Positions 1 through 11,252 of a stretch of DNA of 64,000 bases are shown one piece after another (the stretch's first letter is position 1; each line of letters starts with the position of its first letter). Position numbers and translations under genes: made by a program. The stretch is taken from contig NW_027478167.1 of NCBI RefSeq assembly GCF_051020975.1, positions 4,650,001 to 4,714,000 of the forward strand, written 5' to 3'. This DNA is from Osmia lignaria lignaria. Taxonomy: Eukaryota; Arthropoda; Insecta; Hymenoptera; Megachilidae. The notes under the pieces are model-generated. The model made no database searches and had not been told where the DNA came from. It was given only the letters and a program-made list of their open reading frames with translations.

Positions 1-84
1 CATTTTGCCATAGCTCGCTTCGTTTCCGAGATATTTGCAGATTTATCTCAAGGGAAGGGGCCTGACGGACATATTTCGAGATAT

Positions 85-108
85 TTCTTCTTCTTGTTGT
101 TCTTCTTC
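85..108 (+). repeat. TTC/TTG triplet tract within the monomer
   Basis: Eight triplets in a row: three TTC, two TTG, three TTC. One strand is almost purely pyrimidine. All nine 319-bp units and the 307-bp unit lose whole triplets exactly here, from the first TTC arm (for example 41519, 43448, 46021, 53101 units), from the second TTC arm (37017, 39912), or five triplets at once (4830). Replication slippage in a triplet run explains why these deletions are multiples of three without any need for coding constraint. Confidence 0.9.
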
Positions 109-118
109 TGCACAGCTA

Positions 119-141
119 AGCTGGAAGTGGCATTTGCAGCT
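119..141 (+). other. Imperfect hairpin (dyad) in every monomer
   Basis: AGCTGGAA (119-126) and TTGCAGCT (134-141) flank a 7-base loop GTGGCAT; seven of eight stem positions pair in this L-type unit. In N-type units the left arm is AACTGGAA and the right arm TTCCAGCT, again seven of eight. The two sites that define the L and N heads therefore both lie inside the stem and each family keeps one mismatch. Recombinant units have the full eight pairs. Confidence 0.75.
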
Positions 142-2575
142 CGCAATAGTGCAGAGTTATCTCAAAGAAAGGGGCCACGGTGTTTCTGTATCTCTATTAT
201 GTTGGTGCGGCTTCGGAACTTTTAAATATCTCGATATATCTCGAAAACTACGCTTCTGATCAAAAAATATCATAGAACATAAATTGTAGGAAACATAATT
301 CTCTACAAAAAAGGTCTCTTAACATTTTGCCATAGCTCGCTTCGTTTCCGAGATATTTGCAGATTTATCTCAAGGGAAGGGTCCTGACGGACATATTTCG
401 GGATATTTCTTCTTCTTGTTGTTCTTCTTCTGCACAGCTAAACTGGAAGTGGCATTTCCAGCTCGCAATAGTGCAGAGTTATCTCAAAGAGGGGTCCACG
501 GTGTTTCTGTATCTCTATTATGTTGGTGCGGCTTCGGAACTTTTAAATATCTTGATATATCTCGAGAACTACGCATCTGATCAAAAAATATCATAGAACA
601 TAAAAAGCAGGAAACTTAATTCTCTACAAATAAGGTCTCTTAACATTTTGCCATAGCTCGCTTCGTTTCCGAGATATTTGCAGATTTATCTCAAGGGAAG
701 GGGCCTGACGGACATATTTCGAGATATTTCTTCTTCTTGTTGTTCTTCTTCTGCACAGCTAAGCTGGAAGTGGCATTTGCAGCTCGCAATAGTGCAGAGT
801 TATCTCAAAGAAAGGGGCCACGGTGTTTCTGTATCTCTATTATGTTGGTGCGGCTTCGGAACTTTTAAATATCTCGATATATCTCGAAAACTACGCTTCT
901 GATCAAAAAATATCATAGAACATAAATTGTAGGAAACATAATTCTCTACAAAAAAGGTCTCTTAACATTTTGCCATAGCTCGCTTGGTTTCCGAGATATT
1001 TGCAGATTTATCTCAAGGGAAGGGTCCTGACGGACATATTTCGGGATATTTCTTCTTCTTGTTGTTCTTCTTCTGCACAGCTAAACTGGAAGTGGCATTT
1101 CCAGCTCGCAATAGTGCAGAGTTATCTCAAAGAAAGGGTCCACGGTGTTTCTGTATCTCTATTATGTTGGTGCGGCTTCGGAACTTTTAAATATCTCGAT
1201 ATATCTCGAAAACTACGCTTCTGATCAAAAAATATCATAGAACATAAAAAGTAGGAAACTTAATTCTCTACAAAAAAGGTCTCTTAACATTTTGCCATAG
1301 CTCGCTTCGTTTCCGAGATGTTTGCAGATTTATCTCAAGGGAAGGGGCCTGACGGACATATTTCGAGATATTTCTTCTTCTTGTTGTTCTTCTTCTGCAC
1401 AGCTAAGCTGGAAGTGGCATTTGCAGCTCGCAATAGTGCAGAGTTATCTCAAAGAAAGGGGCCACGGTGTTTCTGTATCTCTATTATGTTGGTGCGGCTT
1501 CGGATCTTTTAAATATCTCGATATATCTCGAAAACTACGCATCTGATCAAAAAATATCATACAACGGAAATTGTAGGAAACCTAATTCTCTACAAAAAAG
1601 GTCTCTTAACATTTTGCCATAGCTCGCTTCGTTTCCGAGATATTTGCAGATTTATCTCAAGGGAAGGGTCCTGACGGACATATTTCGGGATATTTCTTCT
1701 TCTTGTTATTCTTCTTCTGCACAGCTAAACTGGAAGTGGCATTTCCAGCTCGCAATAGTGCAGAGTAATCTCAAAGAAAGGGGCCACGGTGTTTCTGTAT
1801 CTCTATTATGTTGGTGCGGCTTCGGATCTTTTAAATATCTTGATATATCTCGAGAACTACGCATCTGATCGAAAAATATCATAGAACATAAATTGTAGGC
1901 AACATAATTCTCTACAAAAAAGGTCTCTTAACATTTTGCCATAGCTCGCTTCGTTTCCGAGATATTTGCAGATTTCTCTCAAGGGAAGGGGCCTGACGGA
2001 CATATTTCGAGATATTTCTTCTTCTTGTTGTTCTTCTTCTGCACAGCTAAACTGGAAGTGGCATTTCCAGCTCGGAATAGTGCAGAGTTACCTCAAAGAA
2101 AGGGGCCACGGTGTTTCTGTATCTCTATTATGTTGGTGCCGCTTCGGAACTTTTAAATATCTGGATATATCTCGAGAACTACACATCTGATCAAAAAATA
2201 TCATAGAACATAAAAAGTAGGAAACTTAATTCTCTACAAACAAGGTCTCTTAACGTTTTGCCATAGCTCGCTTCGTTTCCGAGATATTTGCGGATTTATC
2301 TCAAGGGAAGGGTCCTGACGGACATATTTCGAGATATTTCTTCTTCTTGTTGTTCTTCTTCTGCACAGTTAAACTGGAAGTGGCATTTCCAGCTCGCAAT
2401 AGTGCAGAGTTATCCCGAAGAAAGGGGCCACGGTGTTTCTGTATCTCTATTATGTTGGTGCGGCTTCGGAACTTTTAAATAGCTCGATATATCTCGAAAA
2501 CTACGCTTCTGATCAAACAATATCATAGAACCTAAAAAGTAGAAAACTCAATTCTCTACAAAAAGGGTCTCTTAA

Positions 2576-5458
2576 CATTTTACCATAGCTCGCTTCGTTT
2601 CCGAGATATTTGCAGATATATCTCAAGGGAAGGGGCCTGACGGACATATTTCGAGATATTTCTTCTTCTTGTTGTTCTTCTTCTGCACAGCTAAGCTGGA
2701 AGTGGCATTTGCAGCTCGCAATAGTGCAGAGTTATCTGAAAGAAAGGGGCCACGGTGTTTCTGTATCTCTATTATGTTGGTGCGGCTTCGGAACTTTTAA
2801 ATATCTTGATATATCTCGAGAACTACGCATCTGATCAAAAGATATCATAGAACATAAAAAGTAGGAAACTTAATTCTCTACACAAAAGGTCTCTTAACAT
2901 TTTGCCATAGCTCGCTTCGTTTCCGAGATATGTGCAGATTTATCTCAAGGGAAGGGGCCTGACGGACATATTTCGAGATACTTCTTCTTCTTGTTGTTCT
3001 TCTTCTGCACAGCTAAGCTGGAAGTGGCATTTGCAGCTCGCAATAGTGCAGAGTTATCTCAAAGAAAGGGGCCACGGTGTTTCTGTATCTCTATTATGTT
3101 GGTGCGGCTTCGGAACTTTTAAATATCTCGATATATCTCGAAAACTACGCTTCTGATCAAAAAATATCATAGAACGTAAATTGTAGGAAACATAATTCTC
3201 TACAAAAAAGGTCTCTTAACATTTTGCCATAGCTCGCTTCGTTTCCGACATATTTGCAGATATATCTCAAGGGAAGGGGCCTGACGGACATATTTCGAGA
3301 TATTTCTCCTTCTTGTTGTTCTTCTTGTGCACTGCTAAGCTGGAAGTGGCATTTGCAGCTCGCAATAGTGCAGAGTTATCTCAAAGAAAGGGGCCACGGT
3401 GATTCTGTATCTCTATTATGTTGGTGCGGCTTCGGAACTTTTAAATATCTCGATATATCTCGAAAACTACGCGTCTGATCAAAAAATATCATAGAACATA
3501 AATTGTAGGAAATATAATTCTCTACAAAAAAGGTCTCTTAACATTTTGCCATAGCTCGTTTCGTTTCCGAGATATTTGCAGATATATCTCAAGGGAAGGG
3601 GCCTGACGGACATATTTCGAGATATTTCTTCTTCTTGTTGTTCTTCTTCTGCACAGCTAAACTGGAAGTGCCATTTCCAGCTCGCAATAGTGCAGAGTTA
3701 TCTCAAAGAAAGGGGCCACGGTGTTCCTGTATCTCTATTATGTTGGTGCGGCTTCGGAACTTTTAAATATCTTGATATATCTCGAGAACTACGCATCTGA
3801 TGAAAAAATATCATAGAACATAAAAAGTAGAAAACTTAATTCTCTACAAAAAAGGTCTCTTAACATTTTGCCATAGCTCGCTTCGTTTCCGAGATATATG
3901 CAGATATATCTCAAGGGAAGGGGCCTGACTGACATATTTCGAGATATTTCTTCTTCTTGTTGTTCTTCTTGTGCACAGCTAAGCTGGAAGTGGCATTTGC
4001 AGCTCGCAATAGTGCAGAGTTATCTCAAAGAAAGGGGCCACGGTGATTCTGTATCTCTATTATGTTGGTGCGGCTTCGGAACTTTTAAATATCTCGATAT
4101 ATCTCGAAAACTACGCGTCTGATCAAAAAATATCATAGAACATAAATTGTAGGAAACATAATTCTCTACAAAAAAGGTCTCTTAACATTTTGCCATAGCT
4201 CGCTTCGTTTCCGAGATATTTGCAGATTTATCTCAAGGGAAGGGGCCTGACGGACATATTTCGAGATATTTCTTCTTCTAGTTGTTCTTCTTCTGCACAG
4301 CTAAGCTGGAAGTGGCATTTGCAGCTCGCAATAGTGCAGAGTTATCTCAAAGAAAGGGGCCACGGTGTTTCTGTATCTCTATTATGTTGGTGCGGCTTCG
4401 GAACTTTTAAATATCTTGATATATCTCGAGAACAACGCATCTGATCAAAAAATATCATAGAACATAAAAAGTAGGAAACTTAATTCTCTACCAAAATGGT
4501 CTCTTAACATTTTGCCATAGCTCGCTTCGTTTCCGAGATATATGCAGATTTATCTCAAGGGAAGGGGCCTGACGGACATATTTCGAGATATTTCTTCTTC
4601 TTGTTGTTCTTCTTCTGCACAGCTAAGCTGGAAGTGGCATTTGCAGCTCGCAATAGTGCAGAGTTATCTCAAAGAAAGAGGCCACGGTGTTTCTGTACCT
4701 CTATTATGTTCGTGCAGCTTCGGAACTTTTAAATATCTTGATATATCTCGAGAACTACGCATCTGATCAAAAAATATCATAGAACATAAAAAGTAGAAAA
4801 CTTAATTCTCTACAAAAAAGGTCTCTTAACATTTTGCCATAGCTCGCTTCGTTTCCGAGATATGTGCAGATTTATCTCAAGGGAAGGGGCCTGACGGACA
4901 TATTTCGTGATATTTCTTCTTCTGCACAGCTAAGCTGGAAGTGGCATTTGCAGCTCGCAATAGTGCGGAGTTATCTCAAAGAAAGGGGCCACGGTGTTTC
5001 TGTATCTCTATTATGTTGGTGCTGCTTCGGAACTTTTAAATATCTCGATATATCTCGAAAACTACGCTTCTGATCAAAAAATACCATAGAACAGAAATTG
5101 TAGGAAACATAATTCTCTACAAAAAAGGTCTCTTAACATTTTGCCATAGCTCGCTTCGTTTCCGACATATTTGCAGATATATCTCAAGGGAAGGGGCCTG
5201 ACGGACATATTTCGAGATATTTCTTCTTCTTGTTGTTCTTCTTCTGCACAGCTAAGCTGGAAGTGGCATTTGCGGCTCGCACTAGTGCAGAGTTATCTCA
5301 AAGAAAGGGGCCACGGTGTTTCTGAATCTCTATTATGTTGGTGCGGCTTCGGAACTTTTAAATATCTCGATATATCTCGAAAACTACGCTTCTGATCAAA
5401 AAATATCATAGAACATAAATTGTAGGAAACTCAATTCTCTACAAAAAACGTCTCTTAA
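2576..5458 (+). repeat. Mixed monomers including a local dimer
   Basis: Nine units start at 2576, 2898, 3220, 3542, 3864, 4186, 4508, 4830 and 5137. Units 3220 and 3864 share CTTCTTGTGCAC, GGTGATTCTG and the tail GCGTCTGATC, so they are copies 644 bp apart. Units 3220 and 5137 share CCGACATATTT. Unit 4508 carries GTTCGTGCAGC, related to units 23491 and 27035. Unit 5137 is the first R-type head (TTTGCGGCTCGCACTAGTGC) and the first with CTGAATCTC. Confidence 0.85.
4830..5136 (+). repeat. Shortest monomer, 307 bp
   Basis: Only three TTC triplets remain of the usual eight at 4914-4922: five triplets (15 bp) are gone in one step. The rest of the unit is a normal L head with K tail, with a single TTCGTGATATT change just before the tract. 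No other unit in the window shares this deletion, so it arose after the surrounding repeats spread or has not been copied. Confidence 0.92.
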
Positions 5459-8355
5459 CATTTTGCCATAGCTCGCTTCGTTTCCGAGATATTTGCAGAT
5501 TCACCTCAAAGGATCGGGCCTGACGGACATATTTCGAGATATTTCTTCTTCTTGTTGTTCTTCTTCTGCACAGCTAAGCTGGAAGTGGCATTTCCAGCTC
5601 GCAATAGTGCAGAGTTATCTCAAAGAAAGGGGCTACGGTGTTTCTGTATCTCTATTATGTTGGTGCGGCTTCGGAACTTTTAAATATCATGATATATCTC
5701 GAGAAATACGCATCTGATCAAAAAATATCATAGAAGATAAAAAGTAGGAAACTTAATTCTCTACAAAAAAGGTCTCTTAACATTTTGCCATAGCTCGCTT
5801 TGTTTCCGAGATATTTGCAGATTTATCTCACGGGAAGGGGCCTGACGGACATATTTCGAGATATTTCTTCTTCTTGTTGTTCTTCTTCTGCACAGCTAAG
5901 CTGGAAGTGGCATTTACAGCTCGCAATAGTGCAGAGTTATCTTAAAGAAAGGGGCCACGGTGTTTCTGTATCTCTATTATGTTGGTGCGGCTTCGGAACT
6001 TTTAAATATCTTGATATATCTCGAGAACTACGCATCTGATCAAAAAATATCATAGAACATAAAAAGTAGGAAACTTAATTCTCTACAAATAAAGTTTCTT
6101 AACATTTTGCCATAGCTCGCTTCGTTTCCGAGATATCTGCAGATTTATCTCAAGGGAAGGGGCCTGACGGACATATTTCGAGATATTTCTTCTTCTTGTT
6201 GTTCTTCTTCTGCACAGCTAAACTGGAAGTGGCATTTCCAGCTCGCAATAGTGCAGAGTTATCTCAAAGAAAGGGGCCACGGTGTTTCTGAATCTCTATT
6301 ATGTTGCTGCGGCTTCGGAACTTTTAAATATCTCGATATATCTCGAAAACTACGCTTCTGATCAAAAAATATCATAGAACATAAATTGTAGGAAACATAA
6401 TTCGCTACAAAAAAGGTCTCTTAACATTTTGCCATAGCTCGCTTCGTTTCCGAGATATTTGCAGATTTATCTCAAGGGAAGGGGTCTGACGGACATATTT
6501 CGAGATACTTCTTCTTCTTGTTGTTCTTCTTCTGCACAGCTAAACTGGAAGTGGCATTTCCAGCTCGCAATAGTGCAGAGTTATCTCAAAGAAAGGGGCC
6601 ACGGTGTTTCTGAATCTCTATTATGTTGGTGCGGCTTCGGAACTTTTAAATATCTCGATATATCTCGAAAACTACGCTTCTGATAAAAAAATATCATAGA
6701 ACATAAATTGTAGGAAACATAATTCGCTACAAAAAAGGTCTCTTAACATTTTGCCATAGCTCGCTTCGTTTCCGAGATATTTGCAGATTTATCTCAAGGG
6801 AAGGGGTCTGACGGACATATTTCGAGATATTTCTACTTCTTGTTGTTCTTCTTCTGCACAGCTAAACTGGAAGTGGCATTTCCAGCTCGCAATAGTGCAG
6901 AGTTATCTCAAAGAAAGGGGCCACGGTGTTTCTGAATCTCTATTATGTTGGTGCGGCTTCGGAACTTTTAAATATCTCGATATATCTCGAAAACTACGCT
7001 TCTGATCAAAAAATATCATAGAACATAAATTGTAGGAAACATAATTCTCTACAAAAAAGGTCTCTTAACATTTTGCCATAGCTCGCTTCGTTTCCGAGAT
7101 ATTTGCAGATTTATCTCAAGGGAAGGGGCCTGACGGACATATTTCGAGATATTTCTTCTTCTTGTTGTTCTTCTTCTGCACAGCTAAACTGGAAGTGGCA
7201 TTTCCAGCTCGCAATAGTGCAGAGTTATCTCAAAGAAAGGGGCCACGGTGTTTCTGAATCTCTATTATGTTGGTGCGGCTTCGGAACTTTTAAATATCTC
7301 GATATATCTCGAAAACTACGCTTCTGATCAAAAAATATCATACAACATAAATTGTAGGAAACATAATTCTCTACAAAAAAGGTCTCTTAACATTTTGCCA
7401 TAGCTCGCTTCGTTTCCGAGATATTTGCAGATATATCTCAAGGGAAGGGGCCTGACGGACATATTTCGAGATATTTCTTCTTCTTGTTGTTCTTCTTCTG
7501 CACAGCTAAACTGGAAGTGGCATTTCCAGCTCGCAATAGTGCAGAGTTATCTCAAAGAAAGGGGCCACGGTGTTTCTGAATCTCTATTATGTTGGTGCGG
7601 CTTCGGAACTTTTAAATATCTCGATATATCTCGAAAACTACGCTTCTGATCAAAAAATATCATACAACATAAATTGTAGGAAACATAATTCTCTACAAAA
7701 AAGGTCTCTTAACATTTTGCCATAGCTCGCTTCGTTTCCGAGATATTTGCAGATATATCTCAAGGGAAGGGGCCTGACGGACATATTTCGAGATATTTCT
7801 TCTTCTTGTTGTTCTTCTTCTGCACAGCTAAACTGGAAGTGGCATTTCCAGCTCGCAATAGTGCAGAGTTATCTCAAAGAAAGGGGCCACGGTGTTTCTG
7901 AATCTCTATTATGTTGGTGCGGCTTCGGAACTTTTAAATATCTCGATATATCTCGAAAACTACGCTTCTGATCAAAAAATATCATAGAACATAAATTGTA
8001 GGAAACATAATTCTCTACAAAAAACGTCTCTAACATTTTGCCATAGCTCGCTTCGTTTCCGAGATATTTGCAGATTCAGCTCAAAGGAACGGGCCTGACG
8101 GACATATTTCGAGATATTTCTTCTTCTTGTTGTTCTTCTTCTGCACAGCTAAACTGGAAGTGGCATTTCCAGCTCGCAATAGTCCAGAGTTATCTTAAAG
8201 AAAGGGGCCACGGTGTTTCTGTATCTCTATTATGTTGGTGCGGCTTCGGAACTTTTAAATATCTTGATATATCTCGAGAACTACGCATCTGATCAAAAAA
8301 TATCATAGAACATAAAAAGTAGGAAACTTAATTCTCTACAAAAAAGGTCTCTTAA
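5459..8355 (+). repeat. Nine-unit higher-order repeat, copy 1 (2897 bp)
   Basis: Units start at 5459, 5781, 6103, 6425, 6747, 7069, 7391, 7713 and 8034. Markers in order: a tail with GAGAAATACG and GAAGATAAA; a unit with CTTTGTTTCC, TATCTCACGGG and TTTACAGCTCG; a unit with ATATCTGCAG; a unit with GGGGTCTGAC; then N units with CTGAATCTC and CATACAAC; a 321-bp unit ending ACGTCTCTAAC; and a unit whose head is CAGATTCAGCTCAAAGGAAC. The same order recurs 2897 bp downstream. Confidence 0.93.
5577..5599 (+). other. Perfect 8-bp version of the monomer hairpin
   Basis: AGCTGGAA at 5577-5584 and TTCCAGCT at 5592-5599 are exact reverse complements around the loop GTGGCAT. This unit combines the left arm of L-type units with the right arm of N-type units. 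The same perfect stem is seen in the 323-bp units beginning at 21879, 22846 and 24457. Confidence 0.75.
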
Positions 8356-11252
8356 CATTTTGCCATAGCTCGCTTCGTTTCCGAGATATTTGCAGATTTA
8401 TCTCAAGGGAAGGGGCCTGACGGACATATTTCGAGATATTTCTTCTTCTTGTTGTTCTTCTTCTGCACAGCTAAACTGGAAGTGGCATTTCCAGCTCGCA
8501 ATAGTGCAGAGTTATCTCAAAGAAAGGGGCTACGGTGTTTCTGTATCTCTATTATGTTGGTGCGGCTTCGGAACTTTTAAATATCTTGATATATCTCGAG
8601 AAATACGCATCTGATCAAAAAATATCATAGAAGATAAAAAGTAGGAAACTTAATTCTCTACAAAAAAGGTCTCTTAACATTTTGCCATAGCTCGCTTTGT
8701 TTCCGAGATATTTGCAGATTTATCTCACGGGAAGGGGCCTGACGGACATATTTCGAGATATTTCTTCTTCTTGTTGTTCTTCTTCTGCACAGCTAAGCTG
8801 GAAGTGGCATTTACAGCTCGCAATAGTGCAGAGTTATCTTAAAGAAAGGGGCCACGGTGTTTCTATATCTCTATTATGTTGGTGCGGCTTCGGAACTTTT
8901 AAATATCTTGATATATCTCGAGAACTACGCATCTGATCAAAAAATATCATAGAACATAAAAAGTAGGAAACTTAATTCTCTACAAATAAAGTTCCTTAAC
9001 ATTTTGCCATAGCTCGCTTCGTTTCCGAGATATCTGCAGATTTATCTCAAGGGAAGGGGCCTGACGGACATATTTCGAGATATTTCTTCTTCTTGTTGTT
9101 CTTCTTCTGCACAGCTAAACTGGAAGTGGCATTTCCAGCTCGCAATAGTGCAGAGTTATCTCAAAGAAAGGGGCCACGGTGTTTCTGAATCTCTATTATG
9201 TTGGTGCGGCTTCGGAACTTTTAAATATCTCGATATATCTCGAAAACTACGCTTCTGATCAAAAAATATCATAGAACATAGATTGTAGGAAACATAATTC
9301 GCTACAAAAAAGGTCTCTTAACATTTTGCCATAGCTCGCTTCGTTTCCGAGATATTTGCAGATTTATCTCAAGGGAAGGGGTCTGACGGACATATTTCGA
9401 GATATTTCTTCTTCTTGTTGTTCTTCTTCTGCACAGCTAAACTGGAAGTGGCATTTCCAGCTCGCAATAGTGCAGAGTTATCTCAAAGAAAGGGGCCACG
9501 GTGTTTCTGAATCTCTATTATGTTGGTGCGGCTTCGGAACTTTTAAATATCTCGATATATCTCGAAAACTACGCTTCTGATCAAAAAATATCATAGAACA
9601 TAAATTGTAGGAAACATAATTCTCTACAAAAAACGTCTCTTAACATTTTGCCATAGCTCGCTTCGTTTCCGAGATATTTGCAGATACAGCTCAAAGGAAC
9701 GGGCCTGAAGGACATATTTCGAGATATTTCTTCTTCTTGTTGTTCTTCTTTTGCACAGCTAAGCTGGAAGTGGCATTTGCAGCTCGCAATAGTGCAGAGT
9801 TATCTCAAAGAAAGGGGCCACGGTGTTTCTGAATCTCTATTATGTTGGTGCGGCTTCGGAACTTTTAAATATCTTGATATATCTCGAGAACTACGCATCT
9901 GATCAAAAAATATCATAGAACATAAAAAGTAGGAAACTTAATTCTCTACAAAAAAGGTCTCTTAACATTTTGCCATAGCTCGCTTCGTTTCCGAGATATT
10001 TGCAGATTTATCTCAAGGGAAGGGGCCTGACGGACATATTTCGAGATATTTCTTCTTCTTGTTGTTCTTCTTCTGCACAGCTAAACTGGAAGTGGCATTT
10101 CCAGCTCGCAATAGTGCAGAGTTATCTCAAAGAAAGGGGCCACGGTGTTTCTGAATCTCTATTATGTTGGTGCGGCTTCGGAACTTTTAAATATCTTGAT
10201 ATATCTCGAGAACTACGCATCTGATCAAAAAATATCATAGAACCTAAAAAGTAGGAAACTTAATTCTCTACAAAAAAGGTCTCTTAACATTTTGCCATAG
10301 CTCGCTTCGTTTCCGAGATATTTGCAGATTTATCTCAAGGGAAGGGGCCTGACGGACATATTTCGAGATATTTCTTCTTCTTGTTGTTCTTCTTCTGCAC
10401 AGCTAAACTGGAAGTGGCATTTCCAGCTCGCAATAGTGCAGAGTTATCTCAAAGAAAGGGGCCACGGTGTTTCTGAATCTCTATTATGTTGGTGCGGCTT
10501 CGGAACTTTTAAATATCTCGATATATCTCGAAAACTACGCTTCTGATCAAAAAATATCATACAACATAAATTGTAGGAAACATAATTCTCTACAAAAAAG
10601 GTCTCTTAACATTTTGCCATAGCTCGCTTCGTTTCCGAGATATTTGCAGATGTATCTCAAGGGAAGGGGCCTGACGGACATATTTCGAGATATTTCTTCT
10701 TCTTGTTGTTCTTCTTCTGCACAGCTAAACTGGAAGTGGCATTTCCAGCTCGCAATAGTGCAGAGTTATCTCAAAGAAAGGGGCCACGGTGTTTCTGAAT
10801 CTCTATTATGTTGGTGCGGCTTCGGAACTTTTAAATATCTCGATATATCTCGAAAACTACGCTTCTGATCAAAAAATATCATAGAACATAAATTGTAGGA
10901 AACATAATTCTCTACAAAAAACGTCTCTAACATTTTGCCATAGCTCGCTTCGTTTCCGAGATATTTGCAGATTCAGCTCAAAGGAACGGGCCTGACGGAC
11001 ATATTTCGAGATATTTCTTCTTCTTGTTGTTCTTCTTCTGCACAGCTAAACTGGAAGTGGCATTTCCAGCTCGCAATAGTGCAGAGTTATCTCAAAGAAA
11101 GGGGCCACGGTGTTTCTGAATCTCTATTATGTTGGTGCGGCTTCGGAACTTTTAAATATCTCGATATATCTCGAAAACTACGCTTCTGATCAAAAAATAT
11201 CATAGAACATAAATTGTAGGAAACATAATTCTCTACAAAAAAGGTCTCTAAA
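8356..11252 (+). repeat. Nine-unit higher-order repeat, copy 2 (2897 bp)
   Basis: Units start at 8356, 8678, 9000, 9322, 9644, 9966, 10288, 10610 and 10931. The GAAGATAAA tail, the TATCTCACGGG unit, the ATATCTGCAG unit, the GGGGTCTGAC unit, the CATACAAC tail and the one-base loss at ACGTCTCTAAC all reappear at exactly +2897. Position five differs: unit 9644 has a CAGATACAGCTCAAAGGAAC head and CTTCTTTTGCAC, where copy 1 has an ordinary N unit, so this member was replaced after or during duplication. Confidence 0.93.

Larger units (their letters stand above)
37..176 (+). repeat. Internal direct repeat inside the monomer
   Basis: Positions 37-62 and 151-176 align without gaps over 26 bases with three differences (offsets 6, 16 and 18), both ending in AAGGGGCC. 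The similarity extends upstream: CATTTTGCCATAGCTCGC at 1-18 resembles CATTTGCAGCTCGC at 131-144, with about 12 bases missing between AGCTCGC and GCAG in the second arm. The pattern recurs in units across the window. It suggests that the 322-bp monomer arose by duplication and divergence of a shorter ancestor of roughly 115-125 bp plus extra sequence; that history is inference, the similarity is seen directly. Confidence 0.85.
74..246 (+). repeat. Inverted copies of the CGAGATATTT word
   Basis: TTTCGAGATATTTC at 74-87 and GATATATCTCGAAA at 233-246 are reverse complements at 13 of 14 positions. CGAGATATTT also occurs exactly at 27-36 and 77-86 and its exact complement at 224-233. The arms are about 145 bp apart, so a simple small hairpin is unlikely, but each unit offers the same word on both strands, and adjacent units multiply this. 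Many satellites carry such dispersed dyads; no protein is known to me to bind this one. Confidence 0.7.
1..322 (+). repeat. Reference monomer (unit 1), L head with K tail
   Basis: This first complete monomer is used as the coordinate standard. In order it holds a conserved opening block (1-26), CGAGATATTT (27-36), the first arm of an internal direct repeat (37-62), a second CGAGATATTT (77-86), a TTC/TTG triplet tract (85-108), a dyad (119-141), the second arm of the direct repeat (151-176), a TATCTC-rich stretch (189-242), two six-A tracts (262-267 and 307-312, centres 45 bp apart), and the closing GGTCTCTTAA. Diagnostic sites: AAGCTGG and TTTGCAG mark the L head; CTCGAAAAC, GCTTCTGATC and AAATTGTAGG mark the K tail. 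G+C is 126 of 322. The two A-tracts could bend the DNA, which is common in satellites but is inference here. Confidence 0.95.
1..2575 (+). repeat. Dimeric higher-order repeat, 644 bp, left end
   Basis: Eight units start at 1, 323, 644, 966, 1288, 1610, 1932 and 2254. From 1 to 1931 they alternate between L heads with GGGGCC (units 1, 644, 1288) and N heads with GGGTCC (323, 966, 1610), giving a 644-bp period. Unit 323-643 is 321 bp through a one-base loss in CAAAGAGGGGTCC. Units 1 and 644 match at every diagnostic site. Units 1932 and 2254 are both N-type and break the alternation. The GGGTCC variant is almost restricted to this region; it recurs at 40931 and 62166. Confidence 0.88.

Noticed and set aside
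20..36. CENP-B box-like CTTCGTTTCC
   Set aside because: Only the TTCG core fits; the required A and CGGG positions of the box are absent, and no other site in the monomer fits better.
201..220. Possible polymerase III B box near GGCTTCGGAAC
   Set aside because: It departs from the GGTTCGANNCC consensus, no A box lies at suitable distance, and no tRNA or SINE fold is seen.
35..259. A 74-codon open frame that recurs in most monomers
   Set aside because: It starts at TTG, not ATG; the 322-bp period shifts frame by one each unit; several units lose it through stops or loss of the TTG (6103, 9000, 17693, 30577, 34763, 53101) without consequence; and its length-preserving deletions are explained by triplet slippage.
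3797..3835. Hammerhead-ribozyme-like CTGATGA followed by GAAA
   Set aside because: Satellites can carry hammerheads, but here CTGATGA arises by one change in one unit (the others have CTGATCA), no stem II can be drawn between the boxes, and the matching cleavage site is not evident.
4830..5136. Possible gene-like frame conservation from a 15-bp deletion
   Set aside because: The deletion is five triplets of a TTC/TTG run, so its multiple of three follows from the repeat unit.
5781..6039. Slightly longer frames opening at an alternative start in CTTTGTTTCC
   Set aside because: They are the same recurring frame extended upstream by a single point change (also at 8678 and 13185), again without ATG or gene context.
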